Source: Thozetella sp. PMI_491
Lineage: Eukaryota > Ascomycota > Sordariomycetes > Chaetosphaeriales > Chaetosphaeriaceae
Assembly: GCA_021432635.1 (NCBI GenBank)
Contig: MU270049.1
Location: 312,347 to 376,346 of the forward strand
DNA: 64,000 nt
Reading direction: 5' to 3'
Part shown: in pieces, positions 11,521 to 24,667 of the stretch
How positions within the stretch are numbered: the stretch's first letter is position 1
Layout: each line of letters starts with the position of its first letter
The notes under the pieces: generated by a model
The model's input: only the letters and a program-made list of their open reading frames with translations
Told to the model about the DNA's origin: nothing
The model's database searches: none
Position numbers and translations under genes: made by a program

Positions 11521-14500
11521 ATGCGGAACCTGCGGTGCGTTCGACATCGGCAGTCCCGAGCAGACGCCGAAATTACGGCCGCATGCTGGGATGCCGCCAA
11601 CGACGAGGTGCTTGTGACTCACGGCCCGACCGAACAGAACCCTCGGATAGAGCTGGTGAGAATCGGAGACGATGTGGCGACGAGCACACTGTTTGTGTTT
11701 TCTTTCGCCCCTTTCTGGCTAGGGACCATGTTTCGCTGACTGAGGATCTGGTAGTCAGCAAAAGTCGGTTGCATCCTGGGATGCACTTAGTCCCAACCCG
11801 GACTTGGCTGTCGACCGCGTTGTAAGCCTGCACCACTTCAGTGATGCCCTCACCACCTGTGTTGTGCTCGCCGGGGGCGACATCGTGATCGTCCGGGAGC
11901 AGCAGGACTTTGCGTCCTCGGATGGAGCCCATGTCGAGATCGTAGGCTCCATCGATGCTGGGATCACGACGGCTCAGTGGTCGCCTGATGAGGAGGTGCT
12001 CGTCATCACGACGACCGCCGGCACCGTCGTCTTCATGAGCCGCAGCTTCGATGGGATTGGGGAGGCGACCATGACGGCCGAGGACCTCAAGCTCTCCAAG
12101 CACGTCACAGTCGGCTGGGGCAAGAAGGAGACACAGTTCCAGGGGAAGGGTGCAAAGGCCAAAGCCCTTCGAGATCCGACAATACCGGAGAAGGTTGACG
12201 AAGGAGCCTCAAGTCCCAATGACGACGGGCGGACGACTGTCAGCTGGCGGGGAGATGGCGCTTACGTCGCAATAAACGCCATCGAGGCAGCAGCGAGGAG
12301 AGTCGTCCGCATCTACACCAGAGAAGGTGTGCTGGATTCTGTCACGGAGCCAGTCGACGGCCTTGAAGGGAGTCTGAGCTGGCGGCCCGCTGGGAACCTC
12401 ATGGCCGCTATCCAGCGTCTCCCGGGGAGGATTGACGTTGTGTTCTTTGAGAGGAATGGACTTCGCCATGGCCAATTCACTCTCCGCATCCCCAATGACT
12501 CTCGAGCGGCTACCGAAGACGTTGGCCTCGAGTGGAACTCGGACTCCACGGTGCTTGCAGTGAGCCTCCGAGATAGGGTCCAGTTGTGGACGATGGGAAA
12601 TTACCACTGGTATCTAAAGCAAGAGATTCTCTGTGGTGAACAGAGACCACATATCAAGTGGCACCCAGAGAAAGCTCTTCAGCTCTCCGTAGCCACTTCG
12701 AGTAAGCTAGCCGCAACTCTCTTGGGCCCAAAGTATTTCTGCTAATGACGCGATAGGTAAACTCGTTCTTAGAGAATACATCCTGGCGGTGACCAGAGGA
12801 CCTACGATACCGCCGCACGACTATGGAGTTGTTGCGGTCATTGACGGACAGTTTGCCAAGATCACTCCTTTGCGACAAGCCAATGTGCCTCCGCCCATGG
12901 CGCTCTTTGAAGTTGAGGTCGAGTCAAGTATCGTCGATATCGCGTTCCAGGATGACAATTCGCAAATGGCCATCCTCCACAACCACGGTGTCCAGATTTA
13001 TTCCTTTGACATCAATGGACCTCGCCTGTCCCCGCCAGGGGCTGGTAAGAGCATCGCTTTTGAAAAGAGTGAGGCCGAACTGTACGATGAGGCTGTCCTC
13101 CAGGCCAGCTTCTCGGGCGACTCCACAGTCTTGATCTTGGAGGGTGGTCAGGAAACCTGGTTGCGTCGTATCGACTTTGAATCAGGCGCGAGTAACTCGA
13201 AGACTCCTGCTAATGGCATCACAAGCTTTATCACGGCTCATGGGCTCCCAGGTAGGAAGCACATAGCTCAAGATTCGACGGGGAGGCTTTCCTACGACTC
13301 AGGAGATAATCAAGATGCTCTCACGGAGAAGCTTTCTACCTTCCTGCCTTGGGCGGAGGCTGTTTCACACGCCGGAGAGCTCCTCACGTTTGGACTCTCT
13401 AGGAATGGGCACTTGTATGCCAATTCTCGGCAACTGGCAAAAAACACCACTTCCTTCGTCCTCACCTTGGATCATCTCATCTTCACCACCACTAATCATC
13501 TTGTCAAGTTTGTCCACCTGGCCAGCCCCGAAGGTAAGTCTACGAAACCGACTTGACCCACTTTGCTACATGTACTGACTGCTGACATTGACAGAGCTCG
13601 AGGTCCCGCTGGATGATCCGGAGAACGACGAGCGCTGCAGAAGCCTCGAGCGTGGTGCAAGGCTAGTCACGGCCATGCCCACGAACATGAATCTTGTTCT
13701 ACAGATGCCGAGAGGCAACCTCGAGACGATATTCCCTAGAGCGATGGTGTTGGCTGGCATCAGGCAGCTCATCGATGACAAGAACTACCAAAGGGCGTTC
13801 TCGTACTGCCGAACCCAGAGAGTAGACATGAACATACTCTGCGACTACCAGCCTGAACAGTTCCTGTCCAACGTGGGCCTGTTCTTGAAGCAACTTGAAG
13901 ATGCGACTTACATAGACTTGTTCATCTCATCCCTCAAAGAAGAGGATGTCACGCAGACGATGTACAAAGACACCAAGCGTGGCAGGCTTCAGGCCGAACT
14001 CCCGCCTCAAACAGCCAACCAGCCAACGACAGCCCTCTCCGCCACACAAAAAGTCTCGAAAGTCAACACGATATGCGATGCAATACTCAAAAGCCTCCAT
14101 ACGCAGAAGAATGCCAATCTCCAAAACATCATCACGGCGAATGTCTGTAAGAATCCGCCGGCATTGGAGGACGGTCTCCTCGTCGTCGCCGAGCTCATGC
14201 AGGAAAATGAGACTCTTGCGGAGCGGGCAGTAGAGCACATCTGCTTCTTGGTCGACGTTAATCAGCTGTATGACCACGCGATAGGGCTTTATAACCTGGA
14301 CCTCGCGCTCTTGGTTGCTCAGCAATCCCAGAGAGACCCCCGAGAGTATCTTCCGTTTATACAGAACCTCCATCAGCTCCCCGACTTGCGGCGCCGTTTC
14401 GCCATCGACGACCACCTCGAGCGCAGAGAAAAGGCTCTCGAGCACCTGAAATCCCTCGACGTGTTTGACGAGTTCCAAAACTACACCACAAGGCATAGTC

Positions 14501-15654
14501 TGTACCAGGTCGCTCTCGGTCTCTATAGGTACGATGAGCAACGCCACAACACATTAACTGGCCTCTACGCCGAGTATCTAGAAGCTACATCCAAATTCCG
14601 AGAGGCGGGGCTGGCGTATGAGTTCCTAGCAAACTACCCCCGCGCAACTGCGTGCTATCGCGCCGCTGGTGCCACATGCTGGCAGGAATGCCTTTTCGCC
14701 GCACAGCAACAGTCACCGTCTCTCTCGGTCGCCGCCTTCGGGGACCTCGCCACGGCACTTGCAGACGCCCTGTACGAGGCCAAGGACTACGCTTCCGCGG
14801 CCACCATCCACCTTGAATATCTCGCCTCCCCTGAGACTGCCATCCGCTGCTTCTGTAAGGGCTCCTTCTTTGCGGACGCTTTCCGGCTCGTCGCGCGGCA
14901 CAACCGTCCCGAACTACTCGAGTCCACCGTCGACCCCTGCTTGACTGAGGCGCTTTCAAGCACCACCGAGTTCCTCGCCGAGTGCAAAGCACAGCTCAAG
15001 GCCCAGGTACCTCGCATCGCGGAGCTGCGCCGTCGAGCGATCGAGGACCCGCTCGCATTCTACGAGGGCGAGCGGCCATGGGGTCACAGCGCGGGCGATG
15101 TACCGGATGACGTTTCCATCGCGGCGTCGTCGCGGCTCAGCACTGGCGGTAGCCTCTTCACGAGATACACCAACAAGGGCGGGGGGAGTGTGGGCACGAT
15201 CGGTAGCAACGTGTCCCGAGCGACGAGCAAGAAGCGGGCGAGGGAGGAGAAGAAGCGCGCACGTGGCCGCAAGGGCACCGTCTATGAGGAGGAGTATCTC
15301 GTCAGCAGCGTCCGCCGGCTCGTGGAGCGCGTCGAGAGCACCAATGCAGACATCGAGAAGCTCGTGTTCGCGCTGGCTCGGCGGAGTATGGGCGAACGGG
15401 CGCGGGCCGTCGAGGCGCTGACCGCCGAGGTCGTAGAGCTCTGCAAGGTCGCCGTGGCTGACGTGTGGCAACCTACACGGGCCCAGGAGGGATCTGGCGG
15501 GCAGATCGGGCCAGGCAGCGAGGGCGAGGCTGCGCTGTACGGCTATCGGCCGACCGGTGGTGATGCAGTTCTGCAGGAGAGTCTCGAGGCGCGGACGGCG
15601 CGCAAGGAGCCTCCGCCGTTAAAGGAATTTGCTAGGCTGTCGTTGCTCGGATGA
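11521..15654 (+). CDS. elp1: Elongator complex protein 1 (Elp1/IKI3)
   Basis: Four exons (11521-11690, 11755-12701, 12757-13533, 13595-15654) give 1317 residues, the usual size for the largest Elongator subunit. The complex modifies wobble uridines of tRNA (cm5U) and affects translation. The start MRNLRCVRH and the segment SVASWDALSPNPDLAVDRVV are typical of fungal Elp1. The N-terminal half forms two WD40 propellers and the C-terminal half is a TPR-like helical array (for example YEAKDYASAATIHLEYL). A basic stretch near residue 1175 (SKKRAREEKKRARGRK) corresponds to the conserved tRNA-binding region. The first intron has an alternative solution (donor at 11656, acceptor 11758) that also keeps frame and removes 13 residues. 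The chosen form agrees better with relatives. Confidence 0.95.
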
Positions 15655-16448
15655 TGCGCAGACGGACGGCCGTTGTGATGGGGAACTAGCGAATAGGGGG
15701 CTCCATTACAGCAGGCGATTTTGGGCTCCTCCTTCTGCCTGCATAGAAAAGGACACAGGGAATATGCACGGAAGGGGTAGCATGGAAGAAAGCCCATATA
15801 TTTCTTCGTATACACGCTACTTGACGTCGGCAGCCGCCTGACCTGCAACGCATAATGGTGCCATGAGCAGAAGTCTGAATTGACCCCTCGGTTACAAGTG
15901 AGGATCTTGGAGAAACGATGACGGCAGTCACTCTCTCCCGGAGCGACTGCAGTGGTAGAGTCCTCAGTATAGCGTAGGACCCCAGCATAGTCCTGTAGCG
16001 GAATCAAGGAGCACCCTGCAATGCTGCAGCTGCCCTCTTAACCTAGGGACCGAGAACCCAGACTTCAACATTGCAAGGTGTCCTCCGCTCCACCTTGGCC
16101 TAGGTGACTCCGTTGCAGCCTTGCCCGGATATTCTACAAGTCTGGTGCCTAGAGTCAGCCGAGGAGACTAGAACCGTGTCCTCATTGCCAATCGCCTTGG
16201 CAGCTCCGCCATCTCTCGGGGATAGCATTTTAAGGACTTCGTACCAACCAACTCCTGGGGATTTGAGGTCCTAGGTCAGACGGCGTGGGCGGCCTAGGCT
16301 CACGGGTGGAGACTGGGGCAAGACGTGTGGGAGAAGGCACATTATACTTTGTCTTTCATGGCCTGCTGTGGCACAGGTACCTGGTATATACAACAAGGTA
16401 GGTAGGTGGTGGTACAGAGTCTCGGTGATATACAACGACGTGCTAGGT
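15655..16448. other. Convergent 3' flanks of elp1 and uL24m gene
   Basis: About 0.8 kb between two converging genes. It should hold both transcription ends. Nothing else was recognised. Confidence 0.5.
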
Positions 16449-17736
16449 CTATGATGGTGAAGACCGGCTTCCAGGCTCGCCGTCCTGATCCAGTGACAAC
16501 TGCTCCACAGCACTCTCCAGGCTCGCGGCGTCCGCAGCAGCCGCACTTTCTTCGGCGGCCACCGACAGCGCTGCCCAGGTTTTGGTGGGGATCCGGGTCT
16601 TGTTCTCGGCAATAATGCGACCCACCTTCTCGAGCATCTCGTCCGTGAGCACGGGCTGGCCCAGCGCCCGCCGCCTCTCCCGCTCGAGCCGGTTAAGCTC
16701 CTGGAGAGGGGTGAGCATCGTCTTGCCGCTGGCGAGGCGTGCCTTCTTTTCGGCCTCTTCGGCCTCCTTCTGCGCGATGTACTCCTCGGTGTGGCGGGTA
16801 CGGAACTTGCTGTACTGGTTGCGCAGCTCGTCGACCACGGTTTCGGGCATGGGCGGGCGCAGCAAGGTCGGGACGAAGGTCTTTTCCTCAACCTCGATCC
16901 GCAGCGTGTCGCCTTCGTGGTCCTCCTTCTTGACCGGCGCTTGCTGGGGCCAGGGGATCTTGACATTGAGCCCCGGCACCATGCGCTGCCAGGCAGAGCG
17001 CCTGGAAATGCGGTCGTGCGTGATGTTGATCGGCCGCAGCTCGCGGATTATGACGTCCTTGGCGGTGTTGGTGGCCGGGTCGCGTATAGGATGGACCAGG
17101 CGAACGGCAGAGATGGGGATAGGGCTGTTGAAAGGCATAACGGGCTTGACCTCATCGTCCACGAGGAAGGCAGGCATGGTGACATTGGTCTAGTTCGGGA
17201 GAGGGAGGAGAACGTCAGCCATAATGGATTCCTCCTCGATTGGCCGTCAGGCGGGGAGGCAGGGGGGCTGAACCTACCACGAAGTGCGACTTGAGTGACA
17301 CGCAGGCGCTTTGCAAGTTGATGTCTTCTATCTCGCCGATCTGGTTCTTGTAGGCGCCCTCGAGGACCACCACTCGGTCTCCCTGGGCAATGCAGATGTT
17401 CTGTAGGCCGCCTGCCCACTTGCACCGGGCCTCCTTCTCGGCCTTGGTGAGCTCGTAGTCCTGGCGGAAGCGTGACGCCGACACGCTGCCCCAGTAAACG
17501 TCGTTCTTGTCGAGCAGGCTGACGTCGCGGCGCGGTGCCAGCGGGCCGAGCTCCCAGTCTTCATGGCGGGCCTTGATAGCGAGCCGCATCTGCTCGCCAA
17601 CTTCGCGTCGGAGGGCCTGCTTGCGCGATATGCGGTCCCATTTCGTATCCGACGTCCACTTCAGCCTCTCCATCTTCTTCGCCCGGCGCGCGACCTGGCG
17701 CTCGGCCATGCGCGTCCTCCGGAGAAGTTTGTCCAT
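16449..17736 (-). CDS. mrpl40: Mitochondrial large-subunit ribosomal protein uL24m (Mrpl40)
   Basis: Two exons (17736-17278 and 17189-16449) joined in phase 0 give 399 residues. A KOW motif is visible across IAQGDRVVVLEGAYKNQIGE, the hallmark of L24/uL24, which contacts 23S-like rRNA near the exit tunnel. The basic N-terminus (MDKLLRRTRMAERQVARRAK) fits mitochondrial import and rRNA binding. The long C-terminal extension after the KOW domain (MPAFLVDDEVKPVMPFNSP and onward, with a charged helix rich in Glu/Lys/Ala) is typical of fungal mitochondrial versions. The intron uses donor GTAGGT and acceptor TAG (88 nt). Its upstream neighbour is rho1 in the opposite direction. Confidence 0.9.
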
Positions 17737-20700
17737 GGCGGCGGCGAGTATGGACAAGGCAGAGATTGGGCTGCCAACGAAGGGCCTTCTCGGGTTGTAA
17801 GGGGGGGGATTGGAAGCTCTCTCGTGACCTTGAGCGAAGCCTTCTCTGCACCTGGAGCCAAAATCTCGAAAACACGTCGGAAAATTTGCGGCCGATAAGC
17901 CGATTGTGTCTTGGCGTGCATGCCATGCTCTGCTGCTGCTCCGCTGCTCTCTCTGCCCGGCGGCGGCTCGCCAGGGTTTATGGCATGGTCCGTGCTGTGC
18001 TCCTCCCACGGTCCCCAGTTCCCAGGACCCCCCGGTCTTAACTTGTCTCGTACGAGCAACTGGGAAGAGGCGGTCTGCTGGAGTCGAGATTAGGACTCAG
18101 TAATTATGGGCCACAAGCAAGCAATAAAGCAGGCTCCCGATGCGCAATGCGCCATGCTTTATTTAGATTTCTATGTAGGCAAGAGTTTTTGGATGAAACG
18201 GGTGTTAGTGCAATCGTCGCTCATTGTATGTATCAGAGGCCTCTAAAATTACTCCTAGTCGGTCCTGGGTGCCTATCTGTAACGGACGGACAGGCAAATG
18301 ACGGGAGCATCACTCCCAAGAAGGCGTGTGTGCCAAGGACGAGCAGTCGCTGCGCTGGCGGGAGTCGACCCGGCACGGGCGTTCCTCCCCGCAGCCAGTC
18401 GCGCTGACGCTCGTCGTCCGAAGAAGCTACATGCCGAGAGGCCAAGGCCAAGGCGGCCCCCATTGACTGGCTGTCGTCCGACAGAACAGTAGCCCCTCCC
18501 CGCGAAGGGGCAAGCGGCCCGACGATGTCTGATCAACAGCTGCCTCGCCGGCTTCCCTCTCGCCCTTCTCGCCGCTTCTCGCCCTTCTCGCCGCTTCTCG
18601 CCCATCTCGCCCATATCGCCCTTCTCAACCTCTTCCCCCCAGTGGCCTGCTGCAACTTTGCCAGCCTGTGAGTCCATGACGCCCACGAACGCCCCCAGAT
18701 TCGGGGGCCCAATCAGGATCGTGGGGGAGGTGCATCTGTCCCTCTTTAAGGCTGAGCCAGCTGGGCAGGTTCGCATGCCGGGTGAGGTGTCCAGGCCATG
18801 CGGCTCTTTGTGAGTGCGTGCATCGGGCATCTACAGGCGGGCGAGCCGCCCGTGCCATGAAGTCCTACTTCATGACTAAGGTGCGCCTAGGACTTTGGGG
18901 TGGGGCGCTAGGGCCCACTGTGACACCCTCTTCCGCGGCCAAGCCTGGTGGAGTGGCGCGGCGCGCGGGTCTGAAGGCTGGCGAGGCTGGAGCTCTCCGG
19001 GGGAGAGGGAAGAGGACGAAAAGAGAGAGACGACGACGGACTGCTGCCCACGCCCGCGCCCACACGCGCCGCTCATGTCAGGTCAGCAAAGCCCGCCTCG
19101 GCCAGACTCCAAGGGGAAGAAAAGGGGGGAGAGGGAAGGGGGGGCGTGTCGGCATTGGACGAGGCACACCCTGGGACGGTCGGCCAGATCGGCGCAAGCA
19201 GCAGGCCACGCCAGCCAACCGGCCAGCCGGGAGTCTTCCCAATAATCGGGCTCCCGCAACAGGAACCAATTCGATCCGTGCGGCGTGACGGGACGCCATG
19301 TCGGGCTTGTCGGGCTACCTTGGTACCTATATATTATGGTTCGCGGGCTCCCCCCATACGAGGTGGACCCCCTGAATGATGACGTTGGCCACTTCCCCCT
19401 TTGCCTGTTCCTACATAGGTGGTAGCGGCTAGGCCCTAGCAGCACTCTTGTGGCAGCACCGAAGAAGGTTGCCATTCGCAGCTGGGCAGGGTAACCTTTT
19501 CGACCTCGGCGTCTGGCCTGGCTTCGGCTTCGGGAAGCCCCTTCTAAGCTCACGCGTAAATCCGCCGCACAGCGAGGACCCTATCTCGGCTGGGAGTGGC
19601 CAAGAGGCTAGGATGGGCCACGGTCCAGCTTCTGCCCCCGGTGTGCAGCAAGTTTTCAGCTTGTCCAGCCAGGCGCTGCCCTCCTCCTTTCCCGCTTCAG
19701 GGGCGGTCCCGGCTTGCCGGCGGAGGACCCAACTCCCCCCCGAGAGCCATGTGTTTGGCGGCTTCGTGAGGCTCTCTCGTACGAGTCCTAGCAGTCCTGC
19801 TGGAGATGAAAGGAAGGGCCAGGCGTGGTCCCCATCCCACGGAGCTCGGTCCATCAATTGTACCTTTCTTTGGTCCTGGGGTCCTCAGTGTGGCGGTGCC
19901 TCGAGATGTCCATCTTAGCACAAACGCCATTTCGGGCCAGGAGGCTAGCGCCGCGTTCCTCTCCGTCTCCCTCCCTGGCCGCGCACATGCCGAGGCGCAG
20001 AAGGCAAAGCAAGCGATGGAGAGAGGGCGATGGATGGAGAGGGAGAGGGAGAGGGACAGGCAGATGATAGAATGAAAAGGAAAAAGACAAGGCGATAAGC
20101 TCGATAGGCCTCGGAGACACCAGAGCCATTGCCTGCAGGCAGTCATCCTGCATCTCTCCCAAAGCGCCCGTTGATCTCGGCGCGATTGGCAAGAAGACCG
20201 GCCGGGGACGCGCCTGGGGACTCTGGGGGAGTGACTGAGGAGACTCGCTGATTTGCGCTGTTCCTTCAGGGAGGTTACAGCGCCGTAGTGGGTGGGTTTG
20301 CCACTGCCTAACGCAGCTGCTGCAGCGGTCGGCCCCACCTAGAGTCCTAGGGTCACCCGACCGCCGTGCTGAGCTCTTGAACTCGTTTGGCGGTCACCGC
20401 CCAGCCCAAAAATGACCATCCCCGGAGGCCTGTCTGGGACATCGAATTGTGATAAAGGCGGATCCCTGCTGCTCGTCCTTGACCCCGATTGAGGCCGGGA
20501 AGCCTTCAACATCAAACCCTGCAGCCAGCCCATCCATCTGGATTGCCCGTCTGAAGAAGAACCAGAGGAGAGGAAACACCAAAGAACAAAAGAACAAGAG
20601 AACATAACAAATAAATAAAGGCAGCCCGTAGATATCCAGGTGCGTCCAATCTTGTTTCCATCCATGCAGCCATTTTTATTTTAAGTATTGCGGTGCTGCG

Positions 20701-21221
20701 ACTTGCGCCTTGGCACTGGCCTCCCCCAAACGGCGAGCCGAAAAAAAAAAGCTGATAAACAGTGGTAGGATAGGCCCTGGGGAGCAACGAGCAGAGCGTG
20801 ATCAGGACCCCCGTTCAGCCCAGACCAAGCGAGAGAGCCACACCACACCCCTCTCTCTCGGTCTCTCTCTGCCTACTCCCCCCCCCTCCCCAATCTTTAC
20901 CCACTCACATCTCTCTCTACAAGGCCCCAGGACGCAGCCTCCGCTCCCTCTTTCTTCCCGGCCCCCCCCCAACGCATTATTTGGCCCTGTCTGTCATCAA
21001 CTGCAGGCGCCTTCCCTTTTCTATTCCCAATCCTCTCCTCTCTCCACATCCCCATCTGCCATCCTCAACCCAACAACATCGTCGTCTTCCAACCTTCACC
21101 CATTCTCCCCCATCGCCGGCTTGTCCTTTTCAATTCGACGCGCCCCGGCTTTCGATTTTCCCTCCCTCATCTCCCCTCCCATTAAATCTCAAGAGCTCGA
21201 CCCGGACTCCGCCTAGCAACC
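17737..21221. other. 3.5-kb divergent intergenic region between uL24m gene and rho1
   Basis: No convincing gene lies here; open frames up to 213 codons have low-complexity, arginine- and serine-rich products. From about 20.8 kb to the rho1 ATG the plus strand is strongly pyrimidine-rich with CTCTCT and CCCC tracts, a common pattern in fungal promoters and 5' leaders. A short tandem repeat lies at 18561-18626. Confidence 0.45.
18561..18626. repeat. Short tandem repeat, 19-bp unit
   Basis: Two perfect copies of CGCCCTTCTCGCCGCTTCT (18561-18579 and 18580-18598) are followed by degenerate copies (CGCCCATCTCGCCCATAT and CGCCCTTCTC). Confidence 0.85.
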
Positions 21222-22389
21222 ATGGCTGAAATCCGTCGGAAGCTCGTCATCGTCGGCGACGGTGCTTGCGGCAAAACCTGCTTGTTGATGTATGCCTCTG
21301 CCTGCCCCCCTCCAGTTGCCTACCACCGGCGCCTCGCCGCCCGGCCTCTTCCTGCCGCTGCATTCATCAGTTGCATCGCCGGCCTGCTGACTTCTATCCC
21401 AGTGTTTTCTCCAAGGGCACCTTCCCCGAGGTAAGATGCAGCTTCTCGCGTCCTCCCCCCCGACCGCCTCAAATTCGTCATCTCCCCCTACCACAGCCCC
21501 CCCGCGCAACCACCCGAAACAGGCCACCAGCCCTCGGTTCCGCCACGAAACCAATCGGCCTGTCGACAATCCAAACATTGCATTTCCGCCTTCGTCACGT
21601 TTTTGTGTGATGGCTCTCCCCGACTGACACGCCCGCAGGTCTACGTCCCCACCGTGTTCGAGAACTACGTTGCCGACGTCGAGGTCGATGGCAAGCATGT
21701 CGAGCTGGCGCTTTGGGATACGGCTGGTCAGGAGGACTACGACCGTCTCCGCCCTCTGTCTTACCCCGACTCTCATGTCATCCTCGTCTGCTTCGCGATC
21801 GACTCGCCCGACTCTCTCGATAACGTTCAGGAGAAGGTGAGATTCTTATCCTGCAGGCAGGCTGGCCGCCTGCTTGCCGCGCCGATAAGCTTCAACTGCT
21901 GACACGTGCCCTCCTCCCATAGTGGATCTCGGAGGTCTTGCACTTCTGCCCCAACATGCCCATCATCCTCGTCGGCTGCAAGAAGGATCTGCGATATGAC
22001 CAGAAGACCATCGAGGAGCTCCGCAAGACTTCCCAGAAGCCCGTCTCCCCCGAGGAGGTACGTAAGGCTGAAACAGGCCCCCATTAGCCACCAATCTCCC
22101 CTCCTCTCCCTCCTCCCAACTTGACATCGTCGCCTCCACCCACGCGTGTGTGCATGATTTTGTCCAGTCGTTTGCTTCGAAGAGATGGTGGTGCACGTCG
22201 TCCAGCGCGCACATGCTAACGCGGCTGCCACTACAGGGTGAGGAGATTCGCAAGAAGATCGACGCCTACAAGTACCTCGAGTGCTCGGCCAAGACCAACG
22301 AGGGCGTCCGGGAGGTTTTCGAGCACGCCACGCGGGCTGCTCTCCTGACCCGCAAGAAGAAGAAGGGCTCTAAGTGCCTGGTTCTCTAA
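21222..22389 (+). CDS. rho1: Rho1 small GTPase
   Basis: Five exons (21222-21289, 21403-21430, 21639-21836, 21923-22057, 22237-22389) give exactly 193 residues, the expected Rho1 size. All G-box motifs are present: P-loop GDGACGKT, effector region [36 protein letters not shown], the Rho-type CKKDLR, and ECSAKT. The C-terminus is polybasic (RKKKKGSK) followed by a CLVL CaaX box; the final Leu predicts geranylgeranylation and plasma-membrane anchoring. In fungi Rho1 activates glucan synthase and protein kinase C in the cell-wall integrity pathway and controls actin polarity. Exon 2 is only 28 nt. The upstream DNA is pyrimidine-rich. The identification is firm; other Rho paralogues differ in the effector and tail regions. 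Confidence 0.96.
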
Positions 22390-24446
22390 ATGAAATCCGC
22401 AGGCGGCGCCATCTTCAGGACCCTTCGGGCCTGGGTAACGACTCTCGGACAGGCCGGGTCCCCCTTTAACTGAAATCAATCAACCATCGACAGCAAACCG
22501 CGACGTGGCATCTACCATGACTGCTTTCTCCCCCGCACGAGGGTCTATTTAACCTCCCTTTTCCGTCTTGGTCCTCCTCATACACAGAGCCTTGTCGAGG
22601 GGAAGGGCAAACTAGACCTTTTGAGAGGGAACTTTTTCTATGGCGGGATGCCTTTCCCCGAAGCCAAACTTTTGTGAAACCATCTGGAACTCTTTGTACA
22701 AGGGGAGAGGAAGCGGTAGCAAACTAGGTGCTCTTTGCGGCTTTTGGGGGGGGTTAAGGAGTGAATGAGAGCGACAGAGAGAGTGAGAGACACGGGAAGG
22801 GAAGACAGCGAAGGGGGTGTGAGCGTGTGTGTGTGTGTATGAAGGCAGAGGGGAAATGCGAACAACCACTTCGATTTGAGAGAAGCAGAGCACGTGTGAA
22901 ACCATTCGTCGACTTCCTTGCATTGGTTTTCTTTTTATTTTCGGACAACTGGAGTTTTGATAACTATCGGCTTTTTGTGCTATCTGTTGCTTCGTCTCTT
23001 ATTTATGCTGGGCTTTCCCTCATCTCATCTTCTCTGGTCTTCGTCGCGTGGATGTGTGGTCGTTTTGGTCCTCGGGAAGGCTCGCGACTAGTTTCTTATC
23101 CTATCCTCCTCGGGTCTGCTGTGTCCCTCCCGCCATGCGGTTTCCGGCTGGGACCTTGTTACAGCCGACTAGCAGTGGATAGCAGATGCAGCGGCTATAG
23201 TCCTAAGATAGCGCCATACCCATGTGGTCTGGTGGCGGGATAATCTGGGCAAAGAGTGGTGAGATGCCACGGCATCAAGTCATCTCGCATGGCTCCTTTT
23301 GGACATGTTTGGCGGACAGGGAGAGGGACAGCAGGAGGAAGAGGGGAGGGGGGAGATAGAGAGATAATATTGTGTTGGCGAGTCTCCGTCCTTCATAGAT
23401 CGGCTGTTCTCCGCGTATCGGTACTCTTTTGAGCGTAGATTCTGCGACTCTTCCACTACGTGCTCATGAGCAGCTGCGATACTAGCTGCCCCTCCCTCGT
23501 CCTCCAAGGCAGGTACGCATCCCAAGGGCAGGGCAGAGCGTGTGCAGATGCGCGTGTGAATCACGCCGGCGTTTGCCTGCCTGGCTGCGCCCCTAGGCCG
23601 CGGATGACGTAGGAGTGGGAGGTTTTGAGAACCGCCGGGCAAGAAGACGGCCTGGCGGCTATGCACTTCGTTTTATGGGTCTGCTCGGCTGCCGCCCCCT
23701 CTAAAGCCAGCGAGGCCCTGCCTCGGCCTTTGGGGTTTCTCCTCGCATCCACGGTGTAAACGACACGCCGTGCGCCTGGAGCTGTTCACCTTGCGTCATG
23801 TCTCCGGCGCCCCCCCCGGCCCCCCCCCTCCCCAGGCTAACTAAGCTCGCGGGGTCCGAAACGTCCCATTCGCACAGGCGGGCTGATCGGATGGGTCGTG
23901 TCTGTGGCACGTCCGTAGCACTGGGCCCGGGACATGCCGAGTACGCCCGCTTGTGTGATACGTTTCGGTTGATAAGATGGGCGTTCAACTCGTGGGGGCA
24001 TGTGTCTCTGTAGTGTGGGTTACGAGAAGGGCCTCTCCTCTCTCCGAGATCTGCCCCCAAAAACGTCTACTTATGCGAATGTGCACGTGCATCACTTGTA
24101 AGGAAACGGGCCAGTAGATGCTCATGTTGCCCAGTAATGCTGGGGTTTGATCGTGTTGCTCGTCCAAGAAACTAGCTACCTCGTCCAAAGCCAAGCAAAA
24201 AGTAACCCCCCCCCCCAACCATTTCGCCACTCGCCACTCGCTCACCTCCTCTCTCCCATGCCGCGAAGCGCGTGGGCCGTCGTCGACACCCGGGAATGTG
24301 CAGCAGGAACGATAACAGAAGGAGTGAGAGGTACTCTCCGCTAACTGAAAGCAGAACTTCACGGGGAATGCAGAGCAGCCTAAGACCAAGGGCAATCGGC
24401 AGGCGTCGTGGAGGCCACGCCGTCTAGGCAGGGTTGGATGCCCTGC
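22390..24446. other. 2-kb convergent region downstream of rho1
   Basis: It contains the rho1 3' flank and the 3' flank of the cysteine-rich peptide gene. A short GT repeat is seen near 22826, and C-rich runs near 23810 and 24208. No further gene was recognised. Confidence 0.45.
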
Positions 24447-24667
24447 TTAGTTGGGGCAGGACTGCGTGGGTTCGGGGTCAGCGGGATGCCTCTAAGTAAG
24501 ATGCGACGTTGATTGGGTGTAGGGCGACGGGGTAGGGAAACGGAGCTGAAGGAGGCTAAGGTGGGGAGAAGGGAGGGGAGGGGGAGACTTACAGCACCGC
24601 AGGAGCCGCACGACTTGGAGGAACCGTCGGTGGCGGCACCGCACTTGGGGCAGTCAGCTCCGTGCAT
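24447..24667 (-). CDS. Short cysteine-rich, metallothionein-like peptide (29 residues)
   Basis: Two exons (24667-24593 and 24461-24447) joined in phase 0 across a 131-nt intron (donor GTAAGT, acceptor CAG) give a 29-residue peptide. It begins MHGADCPKCGA and ends GSCGASCPN. Five cysteines sit at positions 6, 9, 20, 23 and 27 in two CxxC pairs plus one; the rest is Gly, Ala, Ser and Lys, with no aromatic residue. This resembles small fungal metallothioneins, which bind Cu(I), Zn or Cd, but the spacing is not the classic Neurospora or Agaricus pattern and two CxxC knuckles would also suit a single zinc site. The frame, consensus splice signals and immediate stop after the second exon support a real gene. 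Its function is inferred. Confidence 0.65.

Noticed and set aside
11656..11758. Alternative first intron of elp1
   Set aside because: It keeps frame, but removes residues (RIGDD region) that relatives appear to retain; the 11691-11754 intron is preferred.
13927..14547. 206-codon open frame on the minus strand
   Set aside because: Antisense shadow of elp1 exon 4, which has clear homology-type sequence in its own frame.
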